This document shows positions 62,741 to 64,000 of a stretch of DNA of 64,000 nt, one piece after another. The notes beneath the pieces are model-generated. The model was not told the DNA's origin. It did no database searches and saw nothing but the letters and a program-made list of their open reading frames with translations. Both the position numbers and the translations under genes were made by a program. The DNA is from Halomonas elongata DSM 2581 (GTDB lineage: Bacteria; Pseudomonadota; Gammaproteobacteria; Pseudomonadales; Halomonadaceae), in assembly GCF_000196875.2 (NCBI RefSeq), contig NC_014532.2, positions 310,001-374,000 on the forward strand, in the 5' to 3' direction. The stretch's first letter is position 1, and every line of letters starts with the position of its first letter.

Positions 62741-63694
62741 ATGCAAATCAAGCTGGCCAATCCCCGCGGTTTCTGCGCCGGTGTCGATCGTGCCATCGAG
62801 ATCGTCAATCGGGCGCTGGATGTGTTCGGCCCGCCGATCTACGTGCGTCACGAGGTGGTGCACAACCGCTTCGTGGTCGACAGCCTGCGCGAACGCGGCG
62901 CGGTCTTCGTCGAGGAACTGCATGAGGTGCCCGACGACGTGATCGTCATCTTCTCGGCGCACGGCGTATCCCGCGCCGTGCAGCAGGAAGCCGAGCGGCG
63001 CGGTCTGCGGGTCTTCGATGCCACCTGCCCGCTGGTCACCAAGGTGCACATGGAAGTACTGCGCTATGCCCGGCGTGGCCAGGAGTGCATCCTCATCGGC
63101 CACCAGGGCCACCCCGAGGTGGAAGGCACCATGGGCCGCTACGACACCTCCCAGGGAGGCCAGATCTACCTGGTGGAGGACGAGAAGGACGTGGCGCGTC
63201 TCGAGGTGCAGGACCCGAGCCAGTTGGCCTTCGTCACCCAGACGACCCTGTCGATGGACGATACCGCTCGGGTGATCGACGCCCTGCGCGCCAAGTTCCC
63301 GGAGATCCAGGGGCCACGCAAGGACGACATCTGCTACGCCACCCAGAACCGTCAGGACGCCGTGCGGGAGCTGGCCTCCGGAAGTGATCTGCTGCTGGTG
63401 GTGGGCAGTCCCAACAGCTCGAATTCCAATCGGCTGCGCGAGCTTTCCGAGCGGGTCGGTACACCGGCCTACTTGATCGACAACGCCGAACAGATCGACG
63501 CGGCCTGGCTGGAAAACGTCGGGACGGTGGGCGTGACCGCCGGGGCCAGCGCACCGGAAGTGCTGGTTCAGGGCGTGATCGAACGATTGCGCGCCCTGGG
63601 GGCCGAGATGCCGGAAGAACTCGATGGACGTGCCGAGACGATCACCTTCTCCATGCCCACCGAGCTGCGCGAGCGGGTTATCGCCAGCAGCTAG
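62741..63694 (+). CDS. ispH: 4-hydroxy-3-methylbut-2-enyl diphosphate reductase
   Basis: 317 residues. The three iron-sulfur Cys are seen in [13 protein letters not shown] (C12), [11 protein letters not shown] and [22 protein letters not shown] and [13 protein letters not shown] are also conserved. Last step of the MEP isoprenoid pathway, giving IPP and DMAPP, which feed IspB among others. Confidence 0.98.
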   Translation: MQIKLANPRGFCAGVDRAIEIVNRALDVFGPPIYVRHEVVHNRFVVDSLRERGAVFVEELHEVPDDVIVIFSAHGVSRAVQQEAERRGLRVFDATCPLVTKVHMEVLRYARRGQECILIGHQGHPEVEGTMGRYDTSQGGQIYLVEDEKDVARLEVQDPSQLAFVTQTTLSMDDTARVIDALRAKFPEIQGPRKDDICYATQNRQDAVRELASGSDLLLVVGSPNSSNSNRLRELSERVGTPAYLIDNAEQIDAAWLENVGTVGVTAGASAPEVLVQGVIERLRALGAEMPEELDGRAETITFSMPTELRERVIASS

Positions 63695-63724
63695 CAGGGC
63701 GCCGAGCGTCACGTTTCATGCGTC

Positions 63725-63750
63725 AAGCCGGGCCTCGTCGCCCGGCTTTT
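63725..63750 (+). terminator. Terminator after ispH
   Basis: AAGCCGGGC / GCCCGGCTT perfect 9-bp stem, 6-base loop, ending TTTT, 30 bases after the ispH stop. It closes the ribF-ispH operon. Confidence 0.88.
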
Positions 63751-63768
63751 GCGTGGGGAGGAGACATC

Positions 63769-63897
63769 ATGGCGGGATGGATCGCCGCAGGAGTCGCCCT
63801 GGGGGCGGCCATTGGCGGCATGCTGGACAACATCGGCCTGGGGATCGGTGTCGGGGTAGCGCTGGGCGTGGCCCTGCAAGCGGCGACGCGGCGTTGA
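63769..63897 (+). CDS. 42-residue glycine-rich membrane protein
   Basis: ATG 63769 after the strong site GGGGAGGAG; stop at 63897. Nearly the whole protein is hydrophobic with GxxxG/GxxxA-type spacing (AGVALGAAIGGMLDNIGLGI, then GVGVALGVAL), ending in TRR. It could be a glycine-zipper membrane peptide or small toxin-like protein. I know no family. It is preceded by the ispH terminator, so it should have its own promoter or rely on read-through. Confidence 0.6.
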   Translation: MAGWIAAGVALGAAIGGMLDNIGLGIGVGVALGVALQAATRR

Positions 63898-64000
63898 TGG
63901 CGCCGGGTTCGAGCCCTACCGGACATCGGCATCCTGGTCCATATTGAGGACAGGACATCACGCCGGGGCAAGGGATATGTGCCATTCGCAGGCGCGGGCG
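63898..64000. other. Right edge of window
   Basis: 103 bases after the small membrane protein; no supportable start of a further gene is visible before the window ends. Confidence 0.4.

Noticed and set aside
1..64000. CRISPR array, prophage, rRNA or complete insertion sequence
   Set aside because: No regular repeat-spacer pattern, phage structural genes, rRNA sequence or intact transposase with terminal repeats was seen.

Overview
The window is a 64-kb stretch of high-G+C gammaproteobacterial chromosome. Gene content and order (ispB // rplU-rpmA-obgE-proB, rpsT-murJ-ribF-ileS-lspA-fkpB-ispH), three sigma-54 activators, and protein sequences that read like Halomonas/Chromohalobacter point to a halophilic Halomonadaceae member. 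This is recognition from memory, not a database result.

Layout. 1-9.6 kb: a truncated MerR/LitR-like regulator with a small CbiX-type chelatase and a TIGR01777 SDR protein, then a nucleoside deaminase, two LysE exporters (one paired with an AraC regulator), the RNA-polymerase recycling ATPase RapA and a membrane-anchored TlpA-type thioredoxin. 9.7-15.8 kb: one compact operon for a Tat-exported molybdenum hydroxylase (Mo subunit, 2Fe-2S subunit, tri-heme cytochrome c) with its XdhC and MocA maturation factors. 16-19.3 kb: a LysR / MFS exporter / dkgB unit. 19.2-23.4 kb: bauR-bauA-bauC for beta-alanine catabolism. 23.7-27 kb: a lone, lower-G+C, UPF1-like SF1 helicase with a coiled-coil insert, bracketed by strong hairpins.

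27.3-35.9 kb: a predicted 2-ketoarginine / 4-guanidinobutyrate operon (guanidinobutyrase, YjiH-type transporter, AruI-like decarboxylase, NCS1 permease, aldehyde dehydrogenase). It has a -24/-12 promoter and a divergent sigma-54 activator. 36-40.1 kb: a YfcC transporter, a DUF1028 protein and a Zn amidohydrolase behind a perfect 28-bp palindrome, with a convergent FadR-type regulator. 40.3-46.6 kb: a second sigma-54 activator, a nucleobase-type permease and an Fe-alcohol dehydrogenase behind a consensus -24/-12 promoter, divergent from a sugar-porter MFS. 46.6-50.9 kb: a disturbed region with gene debris, a third sigma-54 activator whose divergent -24/-12 promoter now faces only a 52-codon ORF, an A+T-rich polysaccharide pyruvyl transferase gene, and tRNA-Pro(CGG). 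51-64 kb: conserved housekeeping genes.

The theme is a scavenging metabolic region with locally paired regulators and operons. The three activator/-24/-12 promoter pairs are the clearest regulatory logic. The guanidino operon, the sigma-54 promoter with a broken target, and the lone helicase are the most worthwhile leads. No CRISPR array, complete IS element, prophage or rRNA was seen.
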